Shown: positions 1-11,112 of the stretch, piece after piece
How the letters are laid out: each line of letters begins with the position of its first letter
How positions within the stretch are numbered: position 1 is the stretch's first letter
DNA from: Tiliqua scincoides
Lineage: Eukaryota; Chordata; Lepidosauria; Squamata; Scincidae
NCBI RefSeq assembly: GCF_035046505.1
Contig: NC_089825.1
Location: 3,339,563 to 3,403,562 of the forward strand
DNA length: 64,000 bases
Direction of reading: 5' to 3'
Made by a program: the position numbers and the translations under genes
The notes under the pieces: model-generated
Seen by the model: only the letters and a program-made list of their open reading frames with translations
What the model was told of the DNA's origin: nothing
Databases searched by the model: none

Positions 1-158
1 GTTATGTCAGAATGCCAGATGCAAGGGAGGGCACCAGGATGCAGGTCTCTTGTTATCTGGTGTGCTCCTTGGGGCATTTGGTGGACCGCTGTGAGATACA
101 GGAAGCTGGACTAGATGGGCCTATGGCCTGATCCAGTGGGGCTGTTCTTATGTTCTTA
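1..158 (+). mobile_element. CR1 LINE 3' end (partial at window edge)
   Basis: The fragment matches the 3' tail of the CR1 at 7350-9668 (GATGCAGGTCTCTTGTTATC, GGAAGCTGGACTAGATGGGC) and ends in TTCTTATGTTCTTA. It abuts a hAT-like element without a gap. Confidence 0.85.
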
Positions 159-380
159 TTTTCAACCACTGTGCTGTGGCACACTGGTGTGCCGTGAATG
201 GTCCCCATGTGTGCTGTAGGAATTTGTGAGAGGGCCATTTATTAGGAAGGCTACTGGGGGATGTGAGCCCCCTATTGACAGCACAGTGTGCCTTGTCAAT
301 TGTTAAAAACTGATGGTGTACCTTGATCATTTTAGTGCCTTGCCAGTGTGCTGTGAGATGAAAAAGGTTGAAAATCATTG
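159..380 (-). mobile_element. hAT-type (Charlie-like) non-autonomous element
   Basis: Read on the minus strand it starts CAATGATTTTCAACCTTTTT and continues with CACAGCACACTGGCAAGG. It ends with a mirrored CAGTGGTTGAAAA end, whose last bases are cut where the CR1 tail begins. This terminal-repeat form is typical of hAT DNA transposons. Confidence 0.65.
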
Positions 381-1301
381 GTCTAGCTGCTACTTAGCAG
401 AATTTCATGCCAAAGTACTTTTGCTTCTGCACTATTGGAAATGCCAACATTTTGACACGGTAAGTTTTCAGAAGCTGCAGAACACACTGATAATTGAAAA
501 TGGCAAGCCAGGTGGTATGCAGAGAAATACTTGTTGCTTTATTTTTCACTTCAGCCTTCAGTACTCCCACTTATCTCTTCCATCCATCTGCTGCAACTTG
601 TCATGGAAGCAGCAGTCAGCCATCTGTGGTAAGAAGCTGTTTGTAAGAAGAGGTTTATAGTGGGCAGCAAGAGAAGGTAGTCTCTGGGCACACCGTGTTG
701 GACAGTAATTTTACATAGAACCATACCTATGTATTCATCCTAATGCAGCTTCAATAAAACTCCTATTTATTAGACCCAAGAGCTTCACAAAGCTTTTTAA
801 GGAGCAATCCTACAAAGTAGTAAATCATGAGATTGCTAATCACATCTTTCAATACTAGGCAATTATTGTGAAGGATAATGAGAGAGTCACCAAAATTCCA
901 CAGAGAACTCACCAATGGTACTGTGTCACAAAACCAATGTGGCTAGAGTTTGCATCAGGCCCCATCATACTTCTTCCACCCACACTGACAGGCAATTCAA
1001 CACTTCCCTCATCAGATGCTTGAATCTCTTACACTTAATCTCCTTCCCTATGTGCGTGGCTCTTTGCTAGCTGCTGGAGAAGAGATTAAATCCCTTCAGC
1101 AGAAGGCAAAAATGATATCTTCACAGAATTGCACAATGTTAGGACTAACACAGCATCACTCAGAAGATATCCACCATTTTTTATATTGTAGTCATTGATT
1201 AAGGATCTCCTCGTATAGGTATAACCTAATTATCCATGGATTTTCCACCCACAGTTTTAATCTCTTGATAAAAAGGGCCCTTTCAATTAAAGGAAAAACA
1301 T

Positions 1302-1570
1302 CCTAGCTAATACAGGAGAGGGCAGCCAGCTGACAATCCATCAATCATTCTCTCTCCAGGAGCTTAGAATAACTTCACTTTGAGACAGGTGACCCCTCCC
1401 TTCCCCCTGACACAAAGTGGAAGTGATTATCACCTCCTCTTTGCATTCTTTCCCAGAGTTGCACTCCTGGTGAAGGGAGGGGTCGAAACCTTGGAGTGAA
1501 GCCTTTCTAAGTGTCTGGAGAGAGAATGATTGATGGATTGTCTGCCTGATGCCTCTGTCCTGCATTACAA
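1302..1570. mobile_element. Foldback / MITE-like element with long inverted repeats
   Basis: A perfect 28-bp inverted repeat lies at 1332-1359 and 1515-1542 (GACAATCCATC...CTCTCCAG and its complement). Pairing continues outward with mismatches to about 1302 and 1570. The interior is about 155 bp. No superfamily was assigned and no target duplication was identified. Confidence 0.7.
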
Positions 1571-1664
1571 AAAGGGCTGTTTTTAAATTTGCTTAGGGCA
1601 GATTCAAATCTGCTTAAAGACAAACAAGGCTGATGTTGTCTTTGATTCGCCTAAAGGCAGTGTG

Positions 1665-2065
1665 AAGTTTGTGACCTGGAGTGCTACATCCCAATTTAAC
1701 ACTCTGAGGGAAGGTATAGCAGAAAACAGCTTGTTTTATTGCTGGTACCAAAGCAAGGCAGCAAGGAGGCCAGTGGCCTCAGATCATGTGCAAGTGTAGC
1801 TAGACACAGCTAGCTTTTATACTTGGTTCAAACATAGACAAGCATAGACAAAGGATCCTGTAAAATTCCATCCCTGCCCCACTCTAACACCCCCTTTACC
1901 CCTCCTATTAGTTGTTGCTTTGGCAAGATAATACAGACCAGCTCTGTCTGGTCTTCAAGGACTAGGGTCAGGGTAGCTCACAGTTTCTTGCTAACAAGCA
2001 TTTTAGGACCAGAGTCAGAACTGATGTTAAAATGGTGTTACTTTGGTTAGAGTTTAGTGAGAGCT
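1665..2065 (-). mobile_element. Probable solo LTR of a retrovirus-like element (fossil)
   Basis: On the minus strand the segment has an LTR-like order: a promoter part with a TATAAAAG box, then an AATAAA signal, then a short tail. No internal coding region or second LTR is nearby, so it would be a solo remnant. The family and exact ends are uncertain. Confidence 0.4.
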
Positions 2066-2099
2066 CTTAGCCAACGGCATCACTGAGAAAAGGGACATT

Positions 2100-2195
2100 A
2101 TTTTAAAAATAGATTTACTTTAACGCAATTTTTGGGTCCACATGGGTTCTTGGAACGGAACCCTCGTGAGTGCCAAGACTCAACCTGTACTGCAA
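2100..2195. mobile_element. Tigger-like (Tc1/mariner) terminal fragment
   Basis: The minus-strand end reads GTACAGGTTGAGTCTTGGCA followed by CGTTCCAAGAACCC, similar to pogo/Tigger termini (CAGGTTGAGTATCCC type). Confidence 0.4.
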
Positions 2196-5189
2196 GCAGG
2201 CACCCACAGAGTCAGATGATTTCTTTGCCTTTCACCCATTCACCAAAACTTCACCTCCCAGCTCATCATGGCCTAATATAATGCTTGGAACATTGCCCCT
2301 GAAACGTAACACACACATGCCAACACACCATACCTGAATATCCACAAAACATAACGTTACATAAATATTTGGCAGTTGCTTGAATGATATCTTCCATTCT
2401 AGCTACTTCTACATATATCTTAAGACTGTGAACAATAAGAGAAGATAGCTGAACAAAACAAAAAGGGGTGCAGGTGGCACAGGTTTGTTTCTACTTTCCA
2501 GGTTTATCAAGAAGTCAGTTGGTTCATACAACAAACGTAGACAAGCAAAGAAGCCACTGACCAAGGCCAAGCAAGAGAGTAGAACTGCATTGTCAGTTCA
2601 GCAAGCATTTTCAGACAGTCCAAGTGCTATCTATGCAAAGACAACTCTTTTCAACACACCTCCCAGAACTGAACAAGGTTGGCTGCAGGAGCACATGCAT
2701 GCAGGCACACACAAGTGACAACAAGACTAGGGGCACAAGAAGCAGCTTTCTGCCAGGTCTGATTGACTATCACCACTGCTCCCATAACTACTCCACAATG
2801 AAAACCTTTCTCTACACAGTGAAATGATTCACTTTTCTATAGTGAAGGCAAACTACCTCTGTTAACAGACCTCTCTGTTATGGTCCTCCTTGGGCACTTT
2901 CACACATTACAAGATGAGTACAGGATGAGTACACCTTTCACATCAGGTGGATTCTTGAGGACTTTGGTTTCAGACCAACTCTCCCTGGTTCACCGACTAT
3001 CATGCTACCTACAGCGAGAGACAGAATCATGTTCAAAATGCCTACAGTAACCTCAGTCCAGGCAAACTCCTGCAGGCAATGCAATGTTGAACAGGCCTAT
3101 ACTCAGCCAATTTCAGTTAAAATTACATTGCTGCCCTAAGCAGAAACATGCGAATGGTACAATTTAATTCTTATTCTCACCCTTCTTTGACCAAGCATCT
3201 TATGGCCAAGACAACTATCTCTATACATCTTAGCAAGAGTATGGGAGGTGCTGTGATCATGTCACAATAGTCTAGCCAGGCAAATTTGTACCTGATGCAG
3301 TCCTTAAGACTCAAACATTTAGCAACTGTTTTGAGAATAACAAAATCAGAGCTACTATACTTTCCATATGCTGATGCACTACACATGAGACAGAGGGAAG
3401 GGTGGGCTCAGCCCTTCCAAACATGGTCACACCCTATTACTGGATTAAGCAACAGTTAAGTATATATTTTTAGCTGCAACCACATACAGAAGCTTCAAAG
3501 GAAAATCATAAGGAAGCTGCAATATGACACCATAGCCAGCCAGCTGAAGGCACTTAAAGCCATGCATTGTCATTCCCTCAAGCCTGAGAAGATCTCCCAA
3601 ATGGAGCTTCACACCCCTTTTTGGCAATGAAGAGAGAGACCATTCTGAGCTTCCAGAAAATGACACTGCCATCACATTTTCCACCAGAACAGCCCCCAGT
3701 CAAAGCTTGCTTGTTCTTGGGACAGGCGATTTTTCTACAGAAGAGGGAAAAGTGCTTCCAAAGGACTGATTGCAAAATTAATTGAGGTACAATTACACAG
3801 TCTCACTCCCCACCAGCTCCATAATTCCCTAAGCTGGTGTAGCAAAATACCCACTAATGAATTCAAAAAGGTAGGCAAAGTGTTGCACTTGAAAATTAAA
3901 TTCACTGTAGCCTTTACACAGCAAAGCTCTATTAAGAGCCACAATGATTTCCTACCATGAGTCTCCGCAAAATGGCCAACAGCCATCCTGGATTCAGAAA
4001 TTAACACATGACCCTGAATTTCCAGTGAGGCAAATTTACCAATTTCCCAAAACTAACTTGGATTAGTTAGACCAGTATCCAAGTTAATTACAACTGTGCC
4101 ATCAAGTCCCAACCTCAGACTTGCTCAGTTGAATTTGAGTTAGTTGCTAGATGTTAGTTTCTAGCAGAGCTATCATTAAGGGTCACTTAAGGCAGCTTAG
4201 CAAACTCACTGTAGATACCTGCAGAACAACCTGTTTTATGTGAAACAGATGAACATTATTCCCCCCCCCCCGCGCAGGGAAACTCTAGCGTCATTCAGAT
4301 TATGATCAGCTCCAGAGTGTGATTCCGTGGACATGCAAAATTCCCCCTACTCTGTCTGCAGCCTGACAACAGATTCCTACATCCTTCTGAAGACTCCTGA
4401 TTACTAGCAAGTCACTCAGCTAGGAGGCCCAGATGAGGCTGTGGCTAGCATCTGGTTGCAGTTTTTCAAATTTCCTTTTCAATTCAACTCAATACACAAA
4501 CAGGGCACCACTAAAAAGGCAATGGACAGTCAGGTCATTGTCCTTCGTTCACAACAAAGAAGGGAGACGATGACTTTGGTAAACCAGCCATCAGCCTAGA
4601 ATCCCAACTGATGGGTGTTCAGGGTTGTGCTTAACCTTTGCTGGAGGAAAGAGCAGACCTGATTTGTTTTTTGCAGAGGTTTTGGTGTTCTGAATCCGCA
4701 TGACTAGATGAGTAATGAGACGAAGCCCCACATTCTCAGTGGCTTTCTAGAATCTCTTGTTCAAAACTATTGCTTAGGACATTTCTTCACATACAAGAGA
4801 TGTGATTAAGAGAGGCTGTCTTGAGATGGCTCTGGGTAGAAGCGCTGATGACAACAGAGAAGACTTGCAATAATTGAAGAGATGATAGTATTCGTCATCC
4901 ATTCTATTCCCCCACTCTCTAGTTCGATACTGCAAAGCAAAAAGAGAGGGATGCAATGGAAGCTCCATTATCTGCTCAATCAAACTAATGAAATGCTCAA
5001 CAAAGGGTGAATGCACTTATGGAGCAGGTGTGCCTCCTGCTGTTCTGTATGCCCAGATTCATCCTGGACAGAGGGCACAAACAAGGGGTCAAAAAGTTAT
5101 AAGCAAGCATTTGTACAATAAATGCTAAGTTCTAAAGCACTTCACACATATCTGCTTAGAGTTTGTTAACAACTTAGTCACAGAGGTCT

Positions 5190-5260
5190 CCTCAAGGTAA
5201 AGGAACATTTGTTCCCATACTTCAGGGCTGTATTGTAGCTGCACCATCATCTTTAAGCAA
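5190..5260 (-). repeat. Fragment of the palindromic repeat seen at 54104-54269
   Basis: It shares the block AGGTAARGGAACATTTGTTYCC followed by GGGCTG.A.TGTAGCTGCA in reverse orientation with the middle of the 54.1-kb element. Confidence 0.5.
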
Positions 5261-5261
5261 A

Positions 5262-5362
5262 AAAGTTTTTTTTTTAAATGTCATGTTTGTGCTCAAAAAT
5301 TTCTGTGCTTCAGAATATTCTGCGTTTTGGAATTCTGGATAAGATGTACTCAACCTGTACTG
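5262..5362 (-). mobile_element. Tigger-like terminal fragment
   Basis: On the minus strand the sequence runs GTACAGGTTGAGTACATCTT, then ATCCAGAATTCCAAAACGCA, then GAATATTCTGAAG. This is the form of Tigger1-type ends (CAGGTTGAGTATCCCTTATC then CGAAAT). Confidence 0.55.
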
Positions 5363-6564
5363 ACCACAGAAGATAAATTATGTCCAGTACAAAACAGTGG
5401 ACAGATCCTGGAATGGAAATATTTTTCCAACCTAAAATAACTGTTTCCATAGCCGTGCAAGAAGAATAAATCAAAATATAAAATGTTTAAAAGCTAGTGT
5501 TTTTATGGGGGCAGACACAACCAAAATCCAGTTAAGTCAATCTTCCTATTAGGCACTTTCTAAGCAGGTCACCTCCAGTCGAACAGGGACTAACATCTAT
5601 TTTATTATGGAAGCAAACTTAAAATTAGCAGCAAATCTTAAGTAGAACACAACTCCTGGGAAGAATCAGAAGCACATATTTGAAATATCAGGCTGCAATA
5701 AAGGCCATCACTGTCCTTCCATGATGCTTCAGGCACTTGTAAGAACTGACACGTAAATAATTTCCATTCACCATCAAGGTTCTTTCAGATACTCCTTTTG
5801 ATAAACAACTAACTGCAGCCTCTCAGAGAGTTACAGTGGTGCAAACACCCCACCTCCTTAGCAAACTGGTCTCCAATCAAGTTCTTTTCAGGAAAACACA
5901 TTATTTTTAAATTTATTTTTTTTTAACACTGCACAGTACACAAGAAATAATAAAAGCTAATCAAGACAAATATACTCATGCAACCAGGGTCCAAATTTAA
6001 ACCAGAATGATCTTACAGGAAGGGTGGGAAGCGAGACAGTCTGTCAGCTCTGCCCAGCACTGGAAATACTTTCATTTATTAGAACCAGAGTCAACAAGCA
6101 TCAGCATGTCTCCATGCCATGGTGAAAAATTATTTCCAAATCCTCTGCGCCAGCACCGACAATTAGATACCAGGGTGGCGAGGTGCTTGGGAAGCTGCTA
6201 ACCCAGAACAAAGAGACTACAGCTGCTACCTCCTCCCCAGCACTAGACTAGCTAGATGAGACTAGCTAGATGAGATGCATGCGCTCCATACATCTGTCAC
6301 AGGTTACCTTGCCCCCACATTCCTGACTGTAGAATCACTCACTATGAGGAGCCCCCCTCTCAAGAAGAGCATCCTTTATTTCGTACCTTTAAATTTAAGC
6401 TTCATTTAGTACCACTTAGGCTCTATTGTCGCAGAATATATATCCCCAGCCACCTTTTTCATTTTGTTCATGCATCTGATGATTTGTTGAAACAGCTCAC
6501 TTTTCCTCAATGAGCCAACCAGACCAAAAATATCCCAACTTTACCCAACATCCCTTTATCTGGC

Positions 6565-6842
6565 ATATAATTTGTAGAACTCCTTGACACAGAAAGCGGT
6601 GATGGCTCCTGGCCTTTAGAGGGGACTGGACAGATTTACAGAAGAACAGTTCATAGGTTACAAGTCACGACCATTTCTAGAAGTAGGATATCTCTGCACG
6701 CCAGATGCAAAGAAGTGGCAACAGGATGCAAGTATCTTGTTGGCTCAAGTACTTCCTGAGACATCTGGTGGGCCACCATAAGATACAGGAAGTTGGACTA
6801 GATGGGCCTATGACCTGAACCAGCAGGGCTCTTATGTTGTCA
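6565..6842 (+). mobile_element. Older CR1 3' fragment
   Basis: It aligns by eye with the C-terminal and tail part of the young CR1 (AACTCCTTGACACAGA, GGGGACTGGACAGATTT, GGACTAGATGGGCCTATG). It has many substitutions and ends TCTTATGTT. Confidence 0.75.
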
Positions 6843-7349
6843 TCTTTTTTAGTGTGGGTTTTGTTGAAACCAAGTACTGCTAATTGTCTATAGTTATACC
6901 CCATCAATGTTCTTTTAAACAATTTCATGAACAATTTTAAAGAGCAGAGTTCCCAACCCACACCCTTTCTCTCCCCTGTAACAACTAAAAACAAACACCT
7001 ACCAGACTGCAGCTCCTCTCTCTCTACTTCCCGACTCCTCCCTTATTTTGAACCACTCTCCCCTTACTCCATGTCTCAGTTTCAACCATCCCAATCCTCA
7101 TGCCCCAGTCCATTCAGAGAATAACTTCTGATATCAACTTAATCTGCCTGCAATGAAACTTGATCTGACTGAAGTGAATCCATACTACCACCCCCTCAGC
7201 TATTCCTGTAGAACAGGGGGGCACAAACCCTGGCCCATTTGTGGCCCTTGGGGACTCCCAATCCAGCCCACAGGAATCCCCAGTCTCCTATGAGCCTCTG
7301 GCCCTCCAGAGACTTGCTGGAACCTGCGCTGGCCCGATGTAACTGCTCT

Positions 7350-9668
7350 TAGCATGGGGGGGGTGACCCTTGACTTCCGACGGGCGGACTTCCCTCAAAT
7401 GAGGAGGCGGGTTAGAAGGAGGTTGAAAGGGAGGGTAAAAAGAGTCCAATCTCTCCAGAGTGCATGGAGGTTGCTTAAAACAACAGTAATAGAGGCCCAG
7501 CAGAGGTGTATACCGCAAAGAAAGAAGGGTTCCACTAAATCCAGGAGGGTGCCCGCATGGCTAACCAGCCAAGTTAGAGAGGCTGTGAAGGGCAAGGAAG
7601 CTTCCTTCCATAAATGGAAGTCTTGCCCTAATGAGGAGAATAAAAAGGAACATAAACTGTGGCAAAAGAAATGTAAGAAGGTGATATGGGAGGCCAAGCG
7701 AGACTATGAGGAACGCATGGCCAGCAACATTAAGGGGAATAATAAAAGCTTCTTCAAATATGTTAGAAGCAGGAAACCCGCCAGAGAAGCGGTTGGCCCT
7801 CTGGATGGTGAGGAAGGGAAAGGGGAGATAAAAGGAGACTTAGAGAAGGCAGAGAAATTAAATGAGTTCTTTGCATCTGTCTTCACGGCAGAAGACCTTG
7901 GGCAGATACCGCTGCCCGAACGGCCCCTCCTAACCGAGGAGTTAAGTCAGATAGAGGTTAAAAGAGAAGATGTTTCAGACCTCATTGATAAATTAAAGAT
8001 TCATAAGTCACTGGGCCCTGATGGCATCCACCCAAAGGTTATTAAGGAATTGAAGAATGAAGTTGCAGATCTCTTGACTAAGGTATGCAACTTGTCCCTC
8101 AAAACGGCCACGGTGCCAGAAGATTGGAGGATAGCAAATGTCACGCCTATTTTTAAAAAGGGAAAGAGGGGGGACCCGGGAAACTATAAGCCGGTCAGCC
8201 TAACATCCATACCGGGTAAGATGGTGGAACGCCTCATCAAAGATAGGATCTCAAAACACGTAGACGAACAGGCCTTGCTGAGGGAGAGTCAGCATGGTTT
8301 CTGTAAGGGTAAGTCTTGCCTCACGAACCTTATAGAATTCTTTGAAAAGGTCAATAGGCATGTGGATGCGGGAGAACCCGTGGACATTATATATCTCGAC
8401 TTTCAGAAGGCGTTTGACATGGTCCCTCACCAAAGGCTACTGAAAAAACTCCACAGTCAGGGAATTAGAGGACAGGTCCTCTCGTGGATTGAGAACTGGT
8501 TGGAGGCCAGGAAGCAGAGAGTGGGTGTTAATGGGCAATTTTCACAATGGAGAGAGGTGAAAAGCGGTGTGCCCCAAGGATCTGTCCTGGGACCGGTGCT
8601 TTTCAACCTCTTCATAAATGACCTGGAGACAGGGTTGAGCAGTGAAGTGGCTAAGTTTGCAGATGACACCAAACTTTTCCGAGTGGTAAAGACCAGAAGT
8701 GATTGTGAGGAGCTCCAGAAGGATCTCTCCAGACTGGCAGAATGGGCAGCAAAATGGCAGATGCGCTTCAATGTCAGTAAGTGTAAAGTCATGCACATTG
8801 GGGCAAAAAATCAAAACTTTAGATATAGGCTGATGGGTTCTGAGCTGTCTGTGACAGATCAGGAGAGAGATCTTGAGGTGGTGGTGGACAGGTCGATGAA
8901 AGTGTCGACCCAATGTGCGGCGGCAGTGAAGAAGGCCAATTCTATGCTTGGGATCATTAGGAAGGGTATTGAGAACAAAACGGTTAGTATTATAATGCCG
9001 TTGTACAAATCGATGGTAAGGCCACACCTGGAGTATTGTGTCCAGTTCTGGTCGCCGCATCTCAAGAAAGACATAGTGGAAATGGAAAAGGTGCAAAAGA
9101 GAGCGACTAAGATGATTACGGGGCTGGGGCACCTTCCTTATGAGGAAAGGCTACGGCATTTGGGCCTCTTCAGCCTAGAAAAGAGACGCTTGAGGGGGGA
9201 CATGATTGAGACATACAAAATTATGCAGGGGATGGACAGAGTGGATAGGGAGATGCTCTTTACACTCTCACATAATACCAGAACCAGGGGACATCCACTA
9301 AAATTGAGTGTTGGGAGAGTTAGGACAGACAAAAGAAAATATTTCTTTACTCAGCGCGTGGTCGGTCTGTGGAACTCCTTGCCACAGGATGTGGTGCTGG
9401 CGTCTAGCCTAGACGCCTTTAAAAGGGGATTGGACGAGTTTCTGGAGGAAAAATCCATTATGGGGTACAAGCCATGATGTGTATGCGCAACCTCCGATTT
9501 TAGGAATGGGTTAAGTCAGAATGTCAGATGTAGGGGAGGGCACCAGGATGAGGTCTCTTGTTATCTGGTGTGCTCCCTGGGGCATTTGGTGGGCCGCTGT
9601 GAGATACAGGAAGCTGGACTAGATGGGCCTATGGCCTGATCCAGTGGGGCTGTTCTTATGTTCTTATG
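7350..9668 (+). mobile_element. Young 5'-truncated CR1 LINE
   Basis: It carries the reverse-transcriptase part of ORF2 followed by a 3' region of about 190 bp that ends in TTCTTATG repeats, with no poly-A tail, as is typical of CR1. The 5' end lacks ORF1 and the endonuclease domain. It has inserted in a hAT element. Its sequence is nearly identical to the copy at 20435-21687, so the family was recently active. Confidence 0.9.
7354..9477 (+). CDS. CR1 ORF2 fragment: reverse transcriptase (707 codons)
   Basis: This is an open frame for the C-terminal two thirds of a CR1-clade ORF2 protein, which copies its own RNA into DNA at a nicked target. The reverse-transcriptase blocks are in order: the [19 protein letters not shown] block near residue 266, [11 protein letters not shown] with catalytic Asp at about 349, [11 protein letters not shown] from about 404, and FADD at 435-438. 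The tail [20 protein letters not shown] is typical of the CR1/L2 group. Full-length CR1 ORF2 is close to 1000 residues with an N-terminal endonuclease, absent here. The initial ATG is probably a chance internal start at the truncation. Without endonuclease this copy should not move by itself. It is a mobile-element frame, not a host gene. Confidence 0.92.
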   Translation: MGGVTLDFRRADFPQMRRRVRRRLKGRVKRVQSLQSAWRLLKTTVIEAQQRCIPQRKKGSTKSRRVPAWLTSQVREAVKGKEASFHKWKSCPNEENKKEHKLWQKKCKKVIWEAKRDYEERMASNIKGNNKSFFKYVRSRKPAREAVGPLDGEEGKGEIKGDLEKAEKLNEFFASVFTAEDLGQIPLPERPLLTEELSQIEVKREDVSDLIDKLKIHKSLGPDGIHPKVIKELKNEVADLLTKVCNLSLKTATVPEDWRIANVTPIFKKGKRGDPGNYKPVSLTSIPGKMVERLIKDRISKHVDEQALLRESQHGFCKGKSCLTNLIEFFEKVNRHVDAGEPVDIIYLDFQKAFDMVPHQRLLKKLHSQGIRGQVLSWIENWLEARKQRVGVNGQFSQWREVKSGVPQGSVLGPVLFNLFINDLETGLSSEVAKFADDTKLFRVVKTRSDCEELQKDLSRLAEWAAKWQMRFNVSKCKVMHIGAKNQNFRYRLMGSELSVTDQERDLEVVVDRSMKVSTQCAAAVKKANSMLGIIRKGIENKTVSIIMPLYKSMVRPHLEYCVQFWSPHLKKDIVEMEKVQKRATKMITGLGHLPYEERLRHLGLFSLEKRRLRGDMIETYKIMQGMDRVDREMLFTLSHNTRTRGHPLKLSVGRVRTDKRKYFFTQRVVGLWNSLPQDVVLASSLDAFKRGLDEFLEEKSIMGYKP

Positions 9669-10034
9669 ATTGTTTGACCTCTGGTGTGAGCTGTGGGACG
9701 AGGGCTCCCTCCACTGCTTGCAGTTTCACATCTGTGGTGTAGCAGCAAAGGAAAGGCCAGCCTTGCTTTGTGCAAGGCCTTTTACAGGTCGAGCTATTGC
9801 AAGACTTTCATTCATTCATATAAGTTCCCTCTCCAATATATTCATTTATTTAAATTTATTCAAATTTGAAATGTAAAATCATTCTTTTTTTCCTGGTCCC
9901 TGACACAGTGTCAGAGAGATGTGGCCCTCCTGCCAAAAAGTTTGGACACCCCTGCTGTAGAACATTGTCTGTTTTGTCCCTATTTTGCCCTGTGGGAAAA
10001 TGATGGTGAACGCCTTTCTAAAAACATCACTAGT

Positions 10035-10112
10035 GTTTCTGGTGGGCCGCTGTGAGATACAGGAAGCTGGACTAGATGGGCCTACGGCCTGATCCAGTGA
10101 GGCTGTCCTTAT
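10035..10112 (+). mobile_element. CR1 3' tail fragment
   Basis: It contains GGTGGGCCGCTGTGAGATAC, GGAAGCTGGACTAGATGGGC and TGATCCAGTGAGGCTGTCC, ending CTTATG. Confidence 0.8.
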
Positions 10113-10395
10113 GTGTTTCCAAACATGCATCAGAATTCTTCTGGCTTCCAGACATAAAGCCCACAATCCAAAGTGTACTTCCTGGAGAACAAGAGGTACT
10201 CAGTTCAGTAACAGCTCAAGTTGTACATCAACCAAAAGGAACAGATTATCCTGACTGCACCATACATACATGTAGGTATACAGATGTACATGTGTGCAAG
10301 CCCTATCTGCCTAGCCAAACAGTTAATATTATGAAATACATTTGAAGATAAACTAAAGCTATCCTATATTAATAGGACAATGAGCCCAATGCAGT

Positions 10396-10600
10396 GATAG
10401 ATCTAGTGGGGGGCAGGAGGGACAAACAACCCGGGTGCAGCCTCTTTGGGGGCACTGCAATCAGCCTCGCCTCTGCGCCTCCTACGGCGGCAGTGCTGCT
10501 TTTTGAAGGACTCCACTGGGGAGGCGCCGTCTCACCTGCCTCCCCGCCCACTGCATGTCCCTGGGGTGACCCCCTCCACAGTGCAGGACCACAGTGGGGC
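10396..10600 (-). repeat. GC-rich interspersed repeat, inverted copy
   Basis: The reverse complement of about 10465-10552 carries a module of the form GGAGGCAG...GCGCCTCCCC..GAGTCCTTC.AAAAG. The same module recurs in direct orientation at 11720-11985. The left edge (CAGTGATAGATCTAGTGGGG) resembles the hAT-type terminus seen at 54650 and 38476, so it may be a mobile element end. It inflates the apparent CpG island to the left of CCM2 exon 1. Confidence 0.45.
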
Positions 10601-10881
10601 CCCTGACCGGAGAAGCAGGACACCCCCCCCCTTGAATACCACCAGTGGGTCATACACAGGCCCCTCCTGGGAAGGCAGAGGCACCACAGGCACCCCCCAC
10701 TGACACCTGTGTGGCGAGGAGACAACGGGGGTTGCGCTCCCCCCTCTGCCTGACAGCACTGGCGGGGTGGGTGGAGAACATCGAGGGGGAGGGGGAGGGG
10801 GACCCCCACCCCTCCCCCACTGCTGCCAGAGGAAACAGTCCCTTGGGGCGCCCCCTCCCCCAAAGCGCGCGCGCCCCTCAC

Positions 10882-10911
10882 CTTCTTGCCCCTCTTGCCC
10901 TCCTCCTCCAT
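10882..10911 (-). CDS. CCM2: CCM2, first coding exon (10 codons)
   Basis: Read on the minus strand, an ATG at 10911-10909 opens MEEEGKRGKK, followed directly by a consensus donor (AAG|GTGAGG, GT at 10881-10880). From memory, human CCM2 begins MEEEGKKGKK and then splices, so nine of ten residues agree and the exon end falls at the same place. CCM2 (malcavernin) is a cytosolic PTB-domain scaffold that links KRIT1/CCM1 to MEKK3 and PDCD10 signalling at endothelial junctions. The next exon (PGIVSPFKRV in human) is not found leftwards to position 1, so intron 1 is longer than 10.8 kb here; it is also very long in mammals. The exon lies in a CpG-rich promoter shared with a divergent plus-strand transcript. 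The small size limits the evidence; synteny with MYO1G supports it strongly. Confidence 0.85.
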
Positions 10912-11032
10912 GTCTCAGGCGGGGCCCGGAGGCATCTCCCCGCCCCGCCCCCTCACTGCGCCGCCATCGCCGCGCCCGGAAGAGCCTCAGCCAGAGAAAG
11001 AGGCGCCGCCGCGGCCACAACTTTTCAATCCT

Positions 11033-11045
11033 GCCGCCATCTTGG
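11033..11045 (-). promoter_or_regulatory. YY1-type site
   Basis: GCCGCCATCTTGG on the plus strand is the reverse of CCAAGATGGCGGC, the extended YY1 consensus. It lies about 120 bp upstream of the CCM2 start codon, in the part of the island that would be the CCM2 5' leader or core promoter. YY1 sites of this form are often found just downstream of start sites of CpG-island genes. Confidence 0.6.
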
Positions 11046-11112
11046 GCGTCGGCGTTCCCGGCATGCACCGCACCCTCGCCTCATTCTTCAGACTCCTCAA
11101 TCGCCCAGGTTG

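Larger units (their letters stand above)
7214..9954. mobile_element. hAT-type element with a CR1 inserted in it
   Basis: The left terminus CAGGGGGGCACAAACCCTGG starts at 7214. The right terminus ends ...TTTGGACACCCCTG at 9954. Both are flanked by the identical 8-bp duplication CTGTAGAA (7206-7213 and 9955-9962), the hAT hallmark. Without the CR1 (about 7350-9668) the element is about 420 bp and has no transposase frame, so it is non-autonomous. Confidence 0.85.
1..10881 (-). other. CCM2: Inferred CCM2 intron 1 (5' part)
   Basis: No CCM2 coding sequence after exon 1 can be read on the minus strand in this stretch, so I treat it as intron 1 running out of the left edge. Apart from the repeats listed separately, positions 381-1300, 2195-5190 and 5365-6560 hold nothing I can identify: AT-moderate DNA with short open frames and no exon-like signals. 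Confidence 0.6.

Noticed and set aside
4260-4275. Poly-C/CG run and other homopolymer runs (for example 26129, 26470, 53208)
   Set aside because: Simple homopolymer tracts without associated structure. Their lengths may be sequencing artefacts.
8542-9132. 196-codon minus-strand open frame (also at 20559-21149)
   Set aside because: It is the antisense shadow of the CR1 reverse-transcriptase frame and recurs wherever that CR1 segment occurs. It has no motif of its own.
10369-10911. Full 180-codon minus-strand frame starting at the CCM2 ATG
   Set aside because: Only the first ten codons match CCM2, and a consensus donor follows directly. The remainder is intronic read-through of GC-rich repeat.
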